Shown piece after piece: positions 24,913 through 34,761 of a DNA stretch of 64,000 nucleotides (position 1 is the first letter of the stretch; every line of letters begins with the position of its first letter). The position numbers were made by a program, and so were the translations under genes. This DNA is from Pararhodobacter aggregans (GTDB lineage: Bacteria; Pseudomonadota; Alphaproteobacteria; Rhodobacterales; Rhodobacteraceae), in assembly GCF_003075525.1 (NCBI RefSeq), contig NZ_QDDR01000010.1:62001-126000 (forward strand). Reading direction: 5' to 3'. The notes under the pieces were generated by a model. That model made no database searches. It was not told where the DNA came from and saw only the letters and a list, made by a program, of their open reading frames with translations.

Positions 24913-25911
24913 GTGCCGCGCGAGATTGTCTTTGCTTCCGAATGGGATGACCGACTGGCCGAGCGCCGCGCCGATGCCGAGGCCATGGCGGCGATGCGGG
25001 CCGATTCGTCCAGCCGCGTGCTGCCTCTGTGGCGCGGTCGGCCGCTGATCGCGGGCGCGGATGCGGCGCAGGCCGTGTGGCTGGCGCCCGACCATCCGGT
25101 TCTGGCCGATGCGGGCCCCGACTGGATCTTCCTCGGCCAGCATGAGGGCGTCACCCGCTTTGCCGCCGATACCTCGTCCTGGGTTCCCGCCGGGATGGAC
25201 GAGGCGGCGATGTCGGGCTTTTTCGACGCGACCGAATACCACCACCCCGCCCTGCCCGAGGATCACCGCTATGCCGAGTTGCGCGGGCTGATGATGCGGC
25301 TGGGCGGGATCGAGGCCTCGATGGCCTCGACCGCGCGGGGGTTGATGAACTGGCATGCCTCGCACCGCTTCTGTTCGGCCTGCGGCCAGCCCAGCGTCGC
25401 GGCGCTGGCCGGGTGGCAGCGCGTCTGCCCCGCCTGCCGCGCCGTGCATTTCCCGCGCACCGACCCGGTGGTCATCATGATCGTCGAGCGGGGCGACCAC
25501 GTGCTGCTGGGCCGCTCGCCCGGCTGGCCCGAGGGGATGTATTCGACGCTGGCGGGTTTCGTCGAACCCGGCGAGTCGCTGGAGGCCGCGGTCCGGCGCG
25601 AGGTCTTCGAGGAGACGAGCGTGCGCGCGGGTCGGGTCGGCTACGTCGCCTCGCAGCCCTGGGCCTTTCCGAACTCGCTGATGCTGGGCTGCGTGGCCGA
25701 GGCGCTGAGCGAGGAGATCATCCTCGATCACGAACTGGAGGACGCCGTCTGGCTGAGCCGGGCGGAGCTGGCACAGATGCTGGCAGGGGAACATCCCCGC
25801 ATCCGCCGCCCGCGCCGTGGCGCCATCGCCCAGGAATTGATGGTGCGCTGGCTGGAGGGCAGTATCGGCTTTGCCCGCAGCGGGACGGATGCCGCGGCCC
25901 ATGCAGTTTAA
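24913..25911 (+). CDS. nudC: NAD(+) diphosphatase (NADH pyrophosphatase), Nudix family
   Basis: A 332-residue enzyme that splits NAD(H) to NMN(H) and AMP and, in characterised homologues, removes NAD caps from RNA. It has the expected order: an N-terminal domain, a zinc ribbon CSACGQ...CPACR around residues 155-178, and a Nudix box GFVEPGESLEAAVRREVFEE around residues 215-235. SQPWAFPNSLM (the SQPWPFPxS motif) follows and is diagnostic for NudC. Translation starts at GTG 24913 behind AAGGGGG. The end overlaps the next gene by 11 bases. Confidence 0.95.
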   Translation: MPREIVFASEWDDRLAERRADAEAMAAMRADSSSRVLPLWRGRPLIAGADAAQAVWLAPDHPVLADAGPDWIFLGQHEGVTRFAADTSSWVPAGMDEAAMSGFFDATEYHHPALPEDHRYAELRGLMMRLGGIEASMASTARGLMNWHASHRFCSACGQPSVAALAGWQRVCPACRAVHFPRTDPVVIMIVERGDHVLLGRSPGWPEGMYSTLAGFVEPGESLEAAVRREVFEETSVRAGRVGYVASQPWAFPNSLMLGCVAEALSEEIILDHELEDAVWLSRAELAQMLAGEHPRIRRPRRGAIAQELMVRWLEGSIGFARSGTDAAAHAV

Positions 25912-26329
25912 GGCGACCCGGGATTTTGTCCGGCAGCGGGCGCAGGTGCTGGAGAAATTCCGCAGCCCTGCCCGGTTCGAGGAGGTGATGGAGGGCATGA
26001 ACGTCGCCGCCCGCCGCACCGCCGAGGCGCCCGGCCCGGGCTGGGATTGCGCGATTCACTGGCACGAGGCCGAACGCCGCTTCACCGCCCGGATGCAGGA
26101 GCCCGCGCCGGGCGAGACCCTGCTGCTGTCCCTGGCTTCGGAGCTTGCCGATGCGGCGATCACCCTGGACTTCCAGGACCGGCCCGAGGGCGGCTGCCGC
26201 GTCACCGCGACCGCCGACATCAGCGCCCATACCGTGCTGGCGCGGCTGGCGCTGCAATCGCTGCGGCTGGTGCGCGGCAGGGGCGAGGACCGGCTGACCC
26301 GGCTGATCGCGGCGCTCGGCCGTCCCTGA
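25901..26329 (+). CDS. SRPBCC-superfamily (START/polyketide-cyclase fold) protein
   Basis: A 142-residue protein whose pattern (MQFKATRDFVRQRAQVLEKF at the start, beta-rich middle, C-terminal helix LARLALQSLRLVRGRGEDRLTRLIAAL) fits the SRPBCC hydrophobic-ligand-binding fold. The ATG at 25901 lies inside the end of nudC, 11 bases before its stop in another frame, so the two are translationally linked. The ligand is unknown. Confidence 0.75.
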   Translation: MQFKATRDFVRQRAQVLEKFRSPARFEEVMEGMNVAARRTAEAPGPGWDCAIHWHEAERRFTARMQEPAPGETLLLSLASELADAAITLDFQDRPEGGCRVTATADISAHTVLARLALQSLRLVRGRGEDRLTRLIAALGRP

Positions 26330-26336
26330 GCCTGGC

Positions 26337-27812
26337 TCAGCCCGCCGCGATGGCTGCCGCCACGGCGCGGCGCCAGGCGTCATAACGGGCCTCGCGCGCG
26401 GCATTGTTCATCTCGGGCTCGAAGCGGCGTTCCAGCGCCCAGCGCGCGGCGAAACCCTCGACCCCCGGCAGCAGCCCCGCCTTGTGGCCCGCCAGCCAGG
26501 CCGCGCCCAGCGCCGTCGTCTCCAGCACCGGCGGCCGGTCGACCGGCGCCCCCAGGATATCGGCCAGCGCCTGCATGGTGTAATCGCTGGCGCTCATGCC
26601 GCCATCGACCCTGAGCACGCCGACCTCGGCCTCGACGCCCGAGGCCGCCCAGTCGCCCCGCATCGCCTCGGCCAGATCGCGGGTCTGGAAGGCCACGCTC
26701 TCCAGCGCCGCGCGGGCGAATTCGGCGGGGCCCGAGTTGCGGGTCAGGCCGAAGACCGCGCCCCGCGCCTCGGGCCGCCAATAGGGCGCGCCGAGCCCGG
26801 TGAAGGCCGGAACGATGATTACCCGCTGTTCGGGATCGGCCTTTTCGGCCAGCGCCTGGGTCTGGTCGGCGCGCTCGATGATCCCCAGCCCGTCGCGCAG
26901 CCATTGCACCACCGCCCCGGCGATGAAGATCGAGCCCTCCAGCGCATAGGTCACCTGCCCGTCCAGCCGGTAGGCGATGGTCGTCAGCAAGCGGTTTTCC
27001 GAGGCCACCCGCGTCTCGCCCGTGTTCATCAGTGCGAAACAGCCGGTGCCATAGGTCGATTTCATCATCCCCGGCCTGAAACAGGCCTGGCCGATGGTCG
27101 CCGCCTGCTGGTCGCCCGCCACGCCCAGAATCGGGATCGGCGCACCGAAGAGCCGCGTCTCGCCGAACTCGGCGTTGCAGTCGCGGACCTCGGGCAGCAG
27201 CGCCATCGGCACCTCGAACAGACGGCAGAGCTCTTCGTCCCACGCGCCCGTGCCGATGTTGTAAAGCATGGTCCGCGCGGCATTGGTGGCGTCGGTCGCA
27301 TGCACCCGCCCCTCGGTCAGGCGCCAGATCAGGAAGCAATCGACCGTGCCCAGCGCCAGTTTCCCGGCCTCGGCCTTGTCGCGCGCGCCCGGCACCCGGT
27401 CCAGCAGCCATTTCGCCTTGGTCGCGCTGAAATAGGGATCAAGCAGCAGGCCGGTGCGCTCGGTCACCTCGGCCTCGTGCCCGCCCGCGCGCAGATCCTC
27501 GCACAGATCCGCCGTCCGCCGGTCCTGCCAGACGATGGCCCGGTGGATCGGCTCGCCCGTCTCGCGGTCCCAGATCACCAGCGTCTCGCGCTGGTTGGTG
27601 ATGCCGATCGCCTCGGCGCTGCCCTGTTCCAGAACCTCGCGGCAGGTGGCGAGGGTGGTCTGCCACAGGTCCCCGGCATCGTGCTCGACCCAGCCAGACG
27701 ACGGAAAATGCTGCGGAAATTCCTGCTGCGCCGTGGCCAGCACCTTGAGATCGGCGTCAAAGAGGATGGCCCGGCTCGAGGTCGTGCCCTGGTCGATGGC
27801 GAGGATCGGCAT
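26337..27812 (-). CDS. glpK: Glycerol kinase
   Basis: A 491-residue FGGY-family kinase producing sn-glycerol 3-phosphate from glycerol and ATP. The N-terminal phosphate-binding motif [17 protein letters not shown], glycerol-contacting GITNQRET and IVWQDRRT, and the FGGY C-terminal signature region ([19 protein letters not shown]) are all present. Length is standard. The start ATG 27812 is followed directly by the conserved motif. Open frame upstream is non-coding. No glpF or glpD is beside it; the gene converges on the SRPBCC gene with a 7-base gap. Confidence 0.96.
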   Translation of the reverse strand: MPILAIDQGTTSSRAILFDADLKVLATAQQEFPQHFPSSGWVEHDAGDLWQTTLATCREVLEQGSAEAIGITNQRETLVIWDRETGEPIHRAIVWQDRRTADLCEDLRAGGHEAEVTERTGLLLDPYFSATKAKWLLDRVPGARDKAEAGKLALGTVDCFLIWRLTEGRVHATDATNAARTMLYNIGTGAWDEELCRLFEVPMALLPEVRDCNAEFGETRLFGAPIPILGVAGDQQAATIGQACFRPGMMKSTYGTGCFALMNTGETRVASENRLLTTIAYRLDGQVTYALEGSIFIAGAVVQWLRDGLGIIERADQTQALAEKADPEQRVIIVPAFTGLGAPYWRPEARGAVFGLTRNSGPAEFARAALESVAFQTRDLAEAMRGDWAASGVEAEVGVLRVDGGMSASDYTMQALADILGAPVDRPPVLETTALGAAWLAGHKAGLLPGVEGFAARWALERRFEPEMNNAAREARYDAWRRAVAAAIAAG

Positions 27813-27930
27813 GCAAGTCTCCCTTTGGCGCGAAAGGTGGCGCGCGGCGCGGGGGCCGTCAACACCTGCCGTGGAAAGGGATTCTTTACCCGGCGCCGCC
27901 ATGCTGACCAGGGTTATGGCGGAGAGACGG

Positions 27931-28911
27931 ATGCGGCAGCTCACTCGACGGATCGGAATGGCGCTGGCGGCGGCCCTGCTGGCGCTGGGGATGGTCACGG
28001 CCCAGGCACAGGATGGCGGCCCCGCCGATCCGCTGCCCGAATTGCGCGACATCGGCCAGACGCTCGACTGGCAGGCGATGGCCGAGGGGCCGCGCCCCGC
28101 CTCGGTGCCGCTGGGGCCGATAACGGCGCTGGGCGGGATCGCCGATTGGGTGCATCTGACGGGCGCGGGCAGCCGGACCTGGTACACCCGCCGCGGCACC
28201 CTGCGGCAGATGGAGGGGATCTATCGCCGCCAGCGCGAGCTGCTGGAAAGCGCCGGGTTCGAGATCCGCACCGCCGGTTTCACCGCCGACCGCGCCGGTC
28301 TGGGCGTCGGCAGCAATGCCTGGATCGGCCTCTATCTGGGCGCCAATCCCCTGCCGGCCGAAGCGCCCGTGCTGCAGGGCACGGACCAGCCCGCGCAGGG
28401 GGCCATCGTCGCCTCGCGTGAGGGGGCGGAGGGCATCCTCTGGGTGGTGATGCTGGTGACCCAGCCCGCCGCGCAGCAGATCGGCGTCCTCTTGGATCTG
28501 ACGCAGACCCAACGCAGCGGCCCGGCCCCGCCCCTCGGCCTGCAGGCGTTGGACCAGGGCATCGCCCGGCGCGGCCGCGTGGTCCTCGACGGGCTGCATT
28601 TCAACGAGGCGGGGGGGCTTGCGCCTGAATCGGAGCCGGTGCTCGCCGCGCTGGCCCATTACCTGCGGGCCAACCAGCGGCAGGAATTCCGCCTCGTCGG
28701 CCATACCGAGGAGCGGGGCAGCCTCGCCGACGCCGCCCGCCTGTCGCAGGTCCAGGCCGAAGCGGTGATCGCCGCCCTGATCGAGCGTCACGGCATCCCC
28801 CGCGATTCGCTGCGCGCCTTCGGGCTGGGGCCGCTGTCGCCGCTCTTTCCCAACGATTCCGAAGCCGGCCGCGCCCGCAACCGCCGGGTGGAACTGGTCG
28901 CGGGACCATAG
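27931..28911 (+). CDS. OmpA-family C-terminal-domain envelope protein
   Basis: A 326-residue exported protein. From ATG 27931 (GGAG six bases upstream) a signal peptide runs to about residue 27 (TAQA). Upstream in-frame ATGs at 27901 and 27916 would only lengthen the basic leader. Residues about 30-205 form an uncharacterised beta-rich domain with [21 protein letters not shown]. The C-terminal 110 residues match the peptidoglycan-binding OmpA fold ([60 protein letters not shown]), although the usual NxxLSxxRA is altered to ARLSQVQA. Probably anchors the envelope to peptidoglycan. It borders the repeat island. Confidence 0.87.
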   Translation: MRQLTRRIGMALAAALLALGMVTAQAQDGGPADPLPELRDIGQTLDWQAMAEGPRPASVPLGPITALGGIADWVHLTGAGSRTWYTRRGTLRQMEGIYRRQRELLESAGFEIRTAGFTADRAGLGVGSNAWIGLYLGANPLPAEAPVLQGTDQPAQGAIVASREGAEGILWVVMLVTQPAAQQIGVLLDLTQTQRSGPAPPLGLQALDQGIARRGRVVLDGLHFNEAGGLAPESEPVLAALAHYLRANQRQEFRLVGHTEERGSLADAARLSQVQAEAVIAALIERHGIPRDSLRAFGLGPLSPLFPNDSEAGRARNRRVELVAGP

Positions 28912-29170
28912 GCTGCGGCGTAGGGCACCGGCCCTGAACCCGATGTCAGCGGGGGAAGGGCCGCGAGGCAAGGTGCGAAGGGGGCGTCGAAATCGGTACC
29001 GTTGCGGAGGACCGCCTCAGCTGGCGAGAGGACCGGCCGACGGCGGCGCGCGGAGCCGCCTCGGGCCACACCGGCCGCAACTACCTCCCTGTCCGGCCTC
29101 GGCGGGCGCACAGCGCGGCAGCGCAGCGCCATCATGCCCGCAATGAGGGACGACCGGTGCGGACATGATG

Positions 29171-29297
29171 GCACCGAGAGGCACCGAGAGGCACCGAGAG
29201 GCACCGAGAGGCACCGAGAGGCACCGAGAGGCACCGAGAGGCACCGAGAGGCACCGAGAGGCACCGAGAGGCACCGAGAGGCACCGAGAGGCACCGA
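29171..29297. repeat. Tandem array of a 10-bp unit, about 12.7 copies
   Basis: GCACCGAGAG is repeated twelve times without a mismatch, followed by a seventh-base partial copy. The perfect identity suggests recent slippage or active homogenisation. A 10-bp period cycles through all three frames every 30 bases, so it reads as a repeated decapeptide wherever it is open. Ten bp is also close to one DNA turn. Confidence 0.97.
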
Positions 29298-29668
29298 AGC
29301 CGTCGCCCCATCACTCTGTCAAGGGTGTATGCCCTCGCTTCTGCGACGGTCGCCCGGATCGCTCCCAACCGGAATGTCACGCGTCGCGCCGCCGCGAAGA
29401 CGGCCAAGCGCGCAGTCAGCCCCCCTCCCTTGCCACGCCAGGCGGCTGACCGGCGCCGAGGACGGACATGTCGATGATCTGCGCCGATGGCCCGGAACAC
29501 TCGGCCGGTTCCCCGGTTGCTCGCCGCAAGACGCCCATCGCGGCCGGGGCACAAGGCTGACAGGCCGCCGAGGCGCCGGTCCGGCGCGCGGACGATACCG
29601 TTTGGCTGCCGGTTACCCCCGGGGTTGGTCGGAGCCGGACCGGGGCAAGAGCGGGCCTACCTTCCTCC

Positions 29669-30100
29669 ATGCATCGTACTCGGATCAGCGCCCTGTCCAT
29701 CACCCCACACGGTTGCCGGGCGCCCTCGAACGAACCGAGGGGCCGGGGCGGAGGCGGCGGCCAAGGGCAGTACCTGTCCCGGGCCCGGGGGGAGCGGGGC
29801 AACATACCCCCCCAATGCATCGTGCCCGGATCAGCGCCCTGTCCATCACCCCACACGGGAGCCGGGGGCAATCGAGCGAACCAAAGGGGCCGGGGCGGAG
29901 TTGGCAGCCAAGGGCTGTGCCTGTCCCGGGCCCGGGGAGATTGGGGCGAAATACCCCCATGCATCGTACTCGGAGCAGCGCCCTTTCCATCACCCCACAC
30001 GGGAGCCGGGCGCAATCGAGCGAACCGAAGGGGCCAGGGCGGAGATGGCGGCCAAGGGCTGTGCTTGTCCCGGGCCTGGGGAGAGCGGGGCGACGAAGGG
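29669..30100. repeat. Three imperfect direct repeats of about 145 bp
   Basis: Copies start at 29669, 29815 and 29959, each with ATGCATCGT. They share CAGCGCCCT-TCCATCACCCCACACGG and a G-rich second half with GGGCC-GGGCGGAG, CCAAGGGC and TGTCCCGGGCC. Lengths are about 146, 144 and 142 bp with scattered substitutions, so copies 2 and 3 are closer to each other than to copy 1. The changing length breaks any shared reading frame. A degenerate fourth copy may precede 29669. Confidence 0.9.
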
Positions 30101-30166
30101 TTGTTCCAAATTGCCCGCCTTCGCGCGCGCCCCGTCCTGCCTTGCCATGCCGCGACGCGACGGAAC

Positions 30167-30280
<114 letters not shown>

Positions 30281-30357
30281 AACGATGCGGGCCGAGCGGA
30301 GGCAACGGGAAACGAGGCGAAGCGCCACAACGTCGCGAAGACCCCGGGATCTGGCCC

Positions 30358-31860
30358 CTACCGCTTCCAGCGGATGGCGCGGCGCATGGCGCCGAGGCCC
30401 TTCCGCGCGCGGGTCAGGTTGCCGCGCAGCCCCTCGCCGGCCGCGGCCTCCAGCCGCAGCCGGTTGCGGCGGGTCATGCGGGCCTCGGGCAGCACCCGGT
30501 CGATGGCCTCGCGCAGCGCGTCGATGTTCCAGTCGGGCGCCTCGGCCCGGATCGGCAGCACCTCGGCCACGCCCATCGCCCGGGCGATCGCCCCCGTCGC
30601 CGCCTCCAGCCGCTGGCGATCCTCGGGCGTCAGCGCGTTTTCAGGCCGGGGCCAGCCCGGCAGCAACAGGTCCGCGGCATTCGCCACATGGATCACCGGC
30701 GGCTGGCGGCGGGCCGGGTCGCGGGCCATGGCCTCGGCAAAGGCGCGGGCCAGTGCGGTATCGGCCGCCCTGCCCGGCCGGTTCGCCCGATGCAGCCAGA
30801 GCACCAGATCCGCCGTCACCATCTGCGCCGCCACCGCCCGGGCCATGCGTTCCGACCCGTCGAGTCCCGGCGTGTCGATGATCCGCAGATCCTCGTCCAG
30901 CGCATGCCCCGCCGCGCGGTCGGTGGTCGGCGCGGCGTCGGTCTCGGCCGCCTCGCGCCCCAAAAGCGCGTTGACCAGCGTCGATTTCCCCGCCGCGGTC
31001 TGGCCGACGATGACGATCTCGACCGCGCCTTCGGCCGGGGCGTCGGGCACCGTGACCCGGGCGCCGCGGCGGCTGAGGTCGGCTTCCGACACTTTCAGCC
31101 GGCCGGAATAGAGGTCGATCGCCGCCTGCGCCGCCTCCTCCAGCAGGATCGCCTGCGCGTCGCGGCGGAATTTCTCGGTCAGGCGGTCCTGCAGGCCGGT
31201 GGCCAGCACCCTCTCGGCCTCGCGCAGCAGGCCCACCGCCGGGTTCAGCACCAGCCGCACCCCGCGCCAGGCCAGGAAACCCGTCTCCCAGGCGGTCAAC
31301 GCGGTATCCTGCTGGCGCCAGAGCCAATGCATCGTCCGGACCGAGAGCCGGTCGGAATAGGGCACGTTCTCCAGCAGGAAGGCGCGATAGCGCAGCGCCA
31401 CCTGGTCGATCAGCAAGAGCGCCTCGGGCAGGGTGAAATCCAGCGCCGAACGTTTGCCGGTCGAGAGGTCCGCCGCCACTTCCTCGACCACGGCCAGCGC
31501 CTCTTCGGGCAGCTTGTCCCAGGGCAGCGGCTCGCGCAGGCGGCGGTCGATGCGGGCGCGGGCGCGGGCGAAGGCGGCTTTCTCGGTGTCCGACCATTCG
31601 GGGTCGGGCTTCGGCCCCTCCAGGGTGCGCGGCTCGCGCTCGCCCGCCACGCGGGTGCGCCAGCGGGCCAGCAGCACGGCGCCCCGGAACACGGCGTAGA
31701 ACACCGCCGAGCCCAGCGCGAACCACAGCAGATAGCCGTGTTCGTTCAGCCACAGGAAACCCAGCAGCGTCGAGACGGTCAGCGGCAGCGCCAGCACCGC
31801 CGCCAGCCCCAGCCGGTCCCAGCGCAGCAGCGTATGCCTGAGCCGGTCAGCCAGACGCAT
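30358..31860 (-). CDS. Membrane-associated dynamin-like/TrmE-Era-type GTPase (YcjX/DUF-type), second of a pair
   Basis: A 500-residue GTP-binding protein. Two membrane helices lie at about residues 17-37 and 43-66. A helical segment follows, then a G domain with G1 GQTAAGKS (286-293), G3 DTPGLDG (329-335) and a VANAAD segment as a possible G4. The tail is strongly basic. Such tandem membrane GTPases occur in many proteobacteria near envelope-stress genes, but their task is not settled. It overlaps the GTPase gene upstream by 14 bases, so the two are expressed together. It lies beside the repeat island. Confidence 0.8.
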   Translation of the reverse strand: MRLADRLRHTLLRWDRLGLAAVLALPLTVSTLLGFLWLNEHGYLLWFALGSAVFYAVFRGAVLLARWRTRVAGEREPRTLEGPKPDPEWSDTEKAAFARARARIDRRLREPLPWDKLPEEALAVVEEVAADLSTGKRSALDFTLPEALLLIDQVALRYRAFLLENVPYSDRLSVRTMHWLWRQQDTALTAWETGFLAWRGVRLVLNPAVGLLREAERVLATGLQDRLTEKFRRDAQAILLEEAAQAAIDLYSGRLKVSEADLSRRGARVTVPDAPAEGAVEIVIVGQTAAGKSTLVNALLGREAAETDAAPTTDRAAGHALDEDLRIIDTPGLDGSERMARAVAAQMVTADLVLWLHRANRPGRAADTALARAFAEAMARDPARRQPPVIHVANAADLLLPGWPRPENALTPEDRQRLEAATGAIARAMGVAEVLPIRAEAPDWNIDALREAIDRVLPEARMTRRNRLRLEAAAGEGLRGNLTRARKGLGAMRRAIRWKR

Positions 31861-32842
31861 GCCGCGCGCCCTTCAGCGCCTGATCGTAGAGCGCACGCAG
31901 CGTCGCCCCGTCCGGCGCCTTGCCCTGCGCCGTGCCATGGAGCCAGGCCGAGGCCGCGCGGCCCAGCGCATAGGTCGTGGCAAACGAGGTCCCCGCCGCC
32001 GCCGCCGCGCCCAGCGTCTGGCCCGCCACCGGCACCAGCTTGACCCCCTGCCGGACCAGAAGCCCGGTGCCCATGCGGACCAGCGAGCCGATCCCCATGG
32101 CCGAGGCCAGTAGCCCCAGCCGGGCGGGCGTCAGGTCGACCTTGTGCTTGCGCGCGAGCGCATGCAGCATCGCGCCCTGTGCGGCGGGAACCGTCGCAAG
32201 CCCCGCCAGCGGCACGATGTCCGTCGCCCCCGCCATCGCGGCGTACCGCAGGACCAGACCCCGCACGGCCAGAAAGGCACGGGCCTCGTCGGCGCGGCGC
32301 AGCGCGGCGGCAGCGCGGGGCAGGAAACTGTCCAGCGCGTCGAGCAGCGCCTCGAGCCCCGTCACCAGCCCCTCATGCGGCATCGACAGCGTGACCGAGG
32401 GCAGGTCGCGGCCGATCAGCTCGGTCATATGCGCCTTGGCGCGGATCTGCGCCCCGGGATCCGGCACGAGGTCGGCGCCGGTATGGACCAGCAGCACCGG
32501 CAATTTCGTCTTGCGCAGGATTTCGGCCACCGGGGCCTGCACCGGATCGTCAAGCCGCATCACCGCCAGGATCGCCTGGGCGCTGACCTGGGCCGCGGCG
32601 ATATCCGCCGAGGGGTCGTAACCATCCTCGCCCAGCCCCCGCGTATCGAGAAAACGCACCGCGGGCGCGTTGGCCGGGAAATCATGGGTCGCGGCCCCGC
32701 GCGTGCCGGGGGCAAAGCCGTTGCCGATCTCGCCCTCGCCGGTCAGGGCGCGGACGAGCGAGGTCTTGCCCGCCCCCGTCTTGCCCAGGAGCCAGATCAC
32801 CGGCACCGCCGGTTCCACCTGTTGCTTGCGCTCGTCCGTCAC
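31847..32842 (-). CDS. GTPase with C-terminal membrane domain (YcjF/DUF697-like), first of a pair
   Basis: A 331-residue protein with an N-terminal G domain: G1 GKTGAGKT at residues 20-27, G3 DTRGLG near 73, and HTGAD as a probable G4. The C-terminal half is rich in Ala and Gly helices (GATDIVPLAGLATVPAAQGAMLHALARKHKVDLT...) resembling DUF697. It overlaps the following GTPase gene by 14 bases. Two different GTPases in one operon suggests a heteromeric membrane-remodelling or stress complex; that is inference. Confidence 0.8.
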   Translation of the reverse strand: MTDERKQQVEPAVPVIWLLGKTGAGKTSLVRALTGEGEIGNGFAPGTRGAATHDFPANAPAVRFLDTRGLGEDGYDPSADIAAAQVSAQAILAVMRLDDPVQAPVAEILRKTKLPVLLVHTGADLVPDPGAQIRAKAHMTELIGRDLPSVTLSMPHEGLVTGLEALLDALDSFLPRAAAALRRADEARAFLAVRGLVLRYAAMAGATDIVPLAGLATVPAAQGAMLHALARKHKVDLTPARLGLLASAMGIGSLVRMGTGLLVRQGVKLVPVAGQTLGAAAAAGTSFATTYALGRAASAWLHGTAQGKAPDGATLRALYDQALKGARHASG

Positions 32843-32905
32843 ACCGTCAGCCCTTTGCCGTTCCTCTCCCGAAAGATGGGAACGATGGGGCGCGGATGCA
32901 ATCGC

Positions 32906-33841
32906 TCAGCGATTGACCACCACGTCCACCAGCTCGCTGGGTCCCGTCTGCAGGTCGTCATCCGAGACCATCAGCAGGCGGATCCGGCCGTTCCAGTCGC
33001 GGAACACGCTGATCCCCTCGAGATTGCCGAATTGCCCGTAGTCCGAGCGCATCACCCATTGCCCGGCGCTGATCCCCTCGCCGTTGACGGTGAAGCGGCG
33101 GACCTGGCTGCGGAAGCCGCGCGGACCGTGTTCACGCTCAAGGACATAGAGCAGGCCGTCCGGCCCGAACGAGGCGCCGACCGGCAGGAATTGCAGGTCC
33201 ATCGGCAGGCGGAAACCGTCCCCCCAGCCGCCGCGCGGGTTCCAGACATAGCTGGGAAAGCCATAGGTGGCGCGGGCCGGGCGTTCGGGGATGGCATAGA
33301 CCCGGCCGTCGGGGGCGGCGGCGACCGCCTCCAGCCCGCGCCCGGCGCGCAGCCGGGCGAAATCGACATGCGCGCCCAGATCCTCGCCCCGCCCGCCCAG
33401 CTGGCGGTAGCGCATGACGCGGTTGTGCTGCTCGAACGAGACATAGAGCGCGCCGTCGCGGCCGATCGTCACCCCCTCGGCGTCACGCATCGAGCCGGTC
33501 AGCGGATGGCCGTTCTCGTCGTTGAGAAGCGCGACCTGCCGGATCTCCACCCCGTCGATCCGCTGGCCATAGCCGCGTTGCAGGCGGGCACTGACGATGA
33601 AACCGTGGTCCGAGACCATGTAGACCGTGTTGCCATCCGAGGTGGCGATACCGGAAAAGTCGTTGATGCCCCCCGACATCAGCGGCAGCCGGTAGCGCGC
33701 CACGACCTGGGTGGCGGGAATGGAGGCGGGCTCGTGCTGGACGACCCCGGCGTAATAGGTGGCGGGCTGGGCCTGAAGCGCCGCGGGCAGAAGCGCGGTC
33801 AATCCCAGCAGGGCGGAAGCAATGACGCGGGCAGCTTTCAT
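32906..33841 (-). CDS. Exported esterase-like activity of phytase family protein
   Basis: A 311-residue periplasmic protein. From ATG 33841 a signal peptide runs MKAARVIASALLGLTALLPAALQAQ. The mature part has beta-propeller-like repeats (FSGIATSDGNTVYMVSDHGF, DAEGVTIGRDGALYVSFEQ, LEAVAAAPDGRVYAIPE, FGPDGLLYVLERE) as in phytase-like esterase proteins. An upstream in-frame ATG at 33865 lies inside mepA and is unlikely. The start overlaps the mepA stop (ATGA), so it belongs to the MFS-mepA operon. Substrate unknown. Confidence 0.85.
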   Translation of the reverse strand: MKAARVIASALLGLTALLPAALQAQPATYYAGVVQHEPASIPATQVVARYRLPLMSGGINDFSGIATSDGNTVYMVSDHGFIVSARLQRGYGQRIDGVEIRQVALLNDENGHPLTGSMRDAEGVTIGRDGALYVSFEQHNRVMRYRQLGGRGEDLGAHVDFARLRAGRGLEAVAAAPDGRVYAIPERPARATYGFPSYVWNPRGGWGDGFRLPMDLQFLPVGASFGPDGLLYVLEREHGPRGFRSQVRRFTVNGEGISAGQWVMRSDYGQFGNLEGISVFRDWNGRIRLLMVSDDDLQTGPSELVDVVVNR

Positions 33842-34761
33842 TCTCTTTCCAATACCTGGGCACATTGGCGGGGTAGATCGGCCATGATCATCTCACGGGC
33901 CGACCGGCGGCGGGGTTGTGGCGGCTCGGGCGAGGGTTCGACCGGCGTGGTCCGGCGCGGCGGGTTCAGATAATCCGTCACCCACCAGGTCAGCGTATCA
34001 TCACAACCGTTACCCCCGTTGGAAAGTTCCGCCACGGTGGGCGATTGTGTCTCGCAATGGCGCGATCCGGCGGGGCAGCGCAACCGGACGTGGAAGTGAT
34101 AGTTGTGCCCCGCAATCGGGCGGATGCGCTGCAGCCAGGCGGTATCGGCGGGCGTGGCGGTGCGGCACATCTCGATCTTGACGGCGGCCGCCACGAACAC
34201 CCGGTCGACCCGCGGATCGCTGGCCGCGGCGCGCAGAAGCGCCGCGTGCTGCGCGGTCCAGTTCGAGGTGACGCCGCGCTGATCCTCGGTCCGCACGCTG
34301 ATCGACGAGATATTCTCGCGCTCGGTCCGGCTGAGGGTCAGGCTGCCCGGCGGCAGCATCCAGATATCGGCGTCGAGGCCCAGCTGGTGGCTGGCGTGCC
34401 CCGATGTCATCGGCCCGCCGCGCGGCTGGCTGATGTCGCCGACATAGAGACCGTTCCAGCCGATCGCCACCGCCTGACGGCTCAGGTCCTGCAGGAACGA
34501 GATCGTCTCGGGATGGCCCCAGTTGCGGTTGCGGCTGAGGCGCATCGCCTGCCAGGTCGGTCCCGTCTCGGGCAGTTCCACCAGCCCGTCGGCGCAGCCC
34601 CGCGCATAGCTGCCATAGGCCTCGGCCGGGGCGCTGGTCCCGCGCGTCGCCGCCCCGAACAGCTGGTTGGCCAGTTGCTGGGCGGTGGCGGAATTGGTCC
34701 CCGCCCCGCTGCCACAGGCCGCCAGGATCAGGGTGCCGAGGACGAGACCGAGTTTTTTCAT
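33838..34761 (-). CDS. mepA: Penicillin-insensitive murein endopeptidase, lipoprotein form
   Basis: A 307-residue LAS-type zinc peptidase that cleaves peptidoglycan cross-links in the periplasm. The signal ends LILAACGSG, a lipobox with Cys16, so it is membrane anchored, unlike soluble E. coli MepA. Zinc ligands appear in SGHASHQLGLDADIW (HxxxxxxD) and NYHFHVRL (HxH). The tail is Pro/Arg-rich. Both ends overlap neighbours by ATGA, coupling it to the MFS carrier and the esterase-like protein. Confidence 0.93.
   Translation of the reverse strand: MKKLGLVLGTLILAACGSGAGTNSATAQQLANQLFGAATRGTSAPAEAYGSYARGCADGLVELPETGPTWQAMRLSRNRNWGHPETISFLQDLSRQAVAIGWNGLYVGDISQPRGGPMTSGHASHQLGLDADIWMLPPGSLTLSRTERENISSISVRTEDQRGVTSNWTAQHAALLRAAASDPRVDRVFVAAAVKIEMCRTATPADTAWLQRIRPIAGHNYHFHVRLRCPAGSRHCETQSPTVAELSNGGNGCDDTLTWWVTDYLNPPRRTTPVEPSPEPPQPRRRSAREMIMADLPRQCAQVLERE

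Noticed and set aside
29171-29297. Possible CRISPR array
   Set aside because: The units are contiguous 10-mers with no spacers, and no cas genes are nearby.
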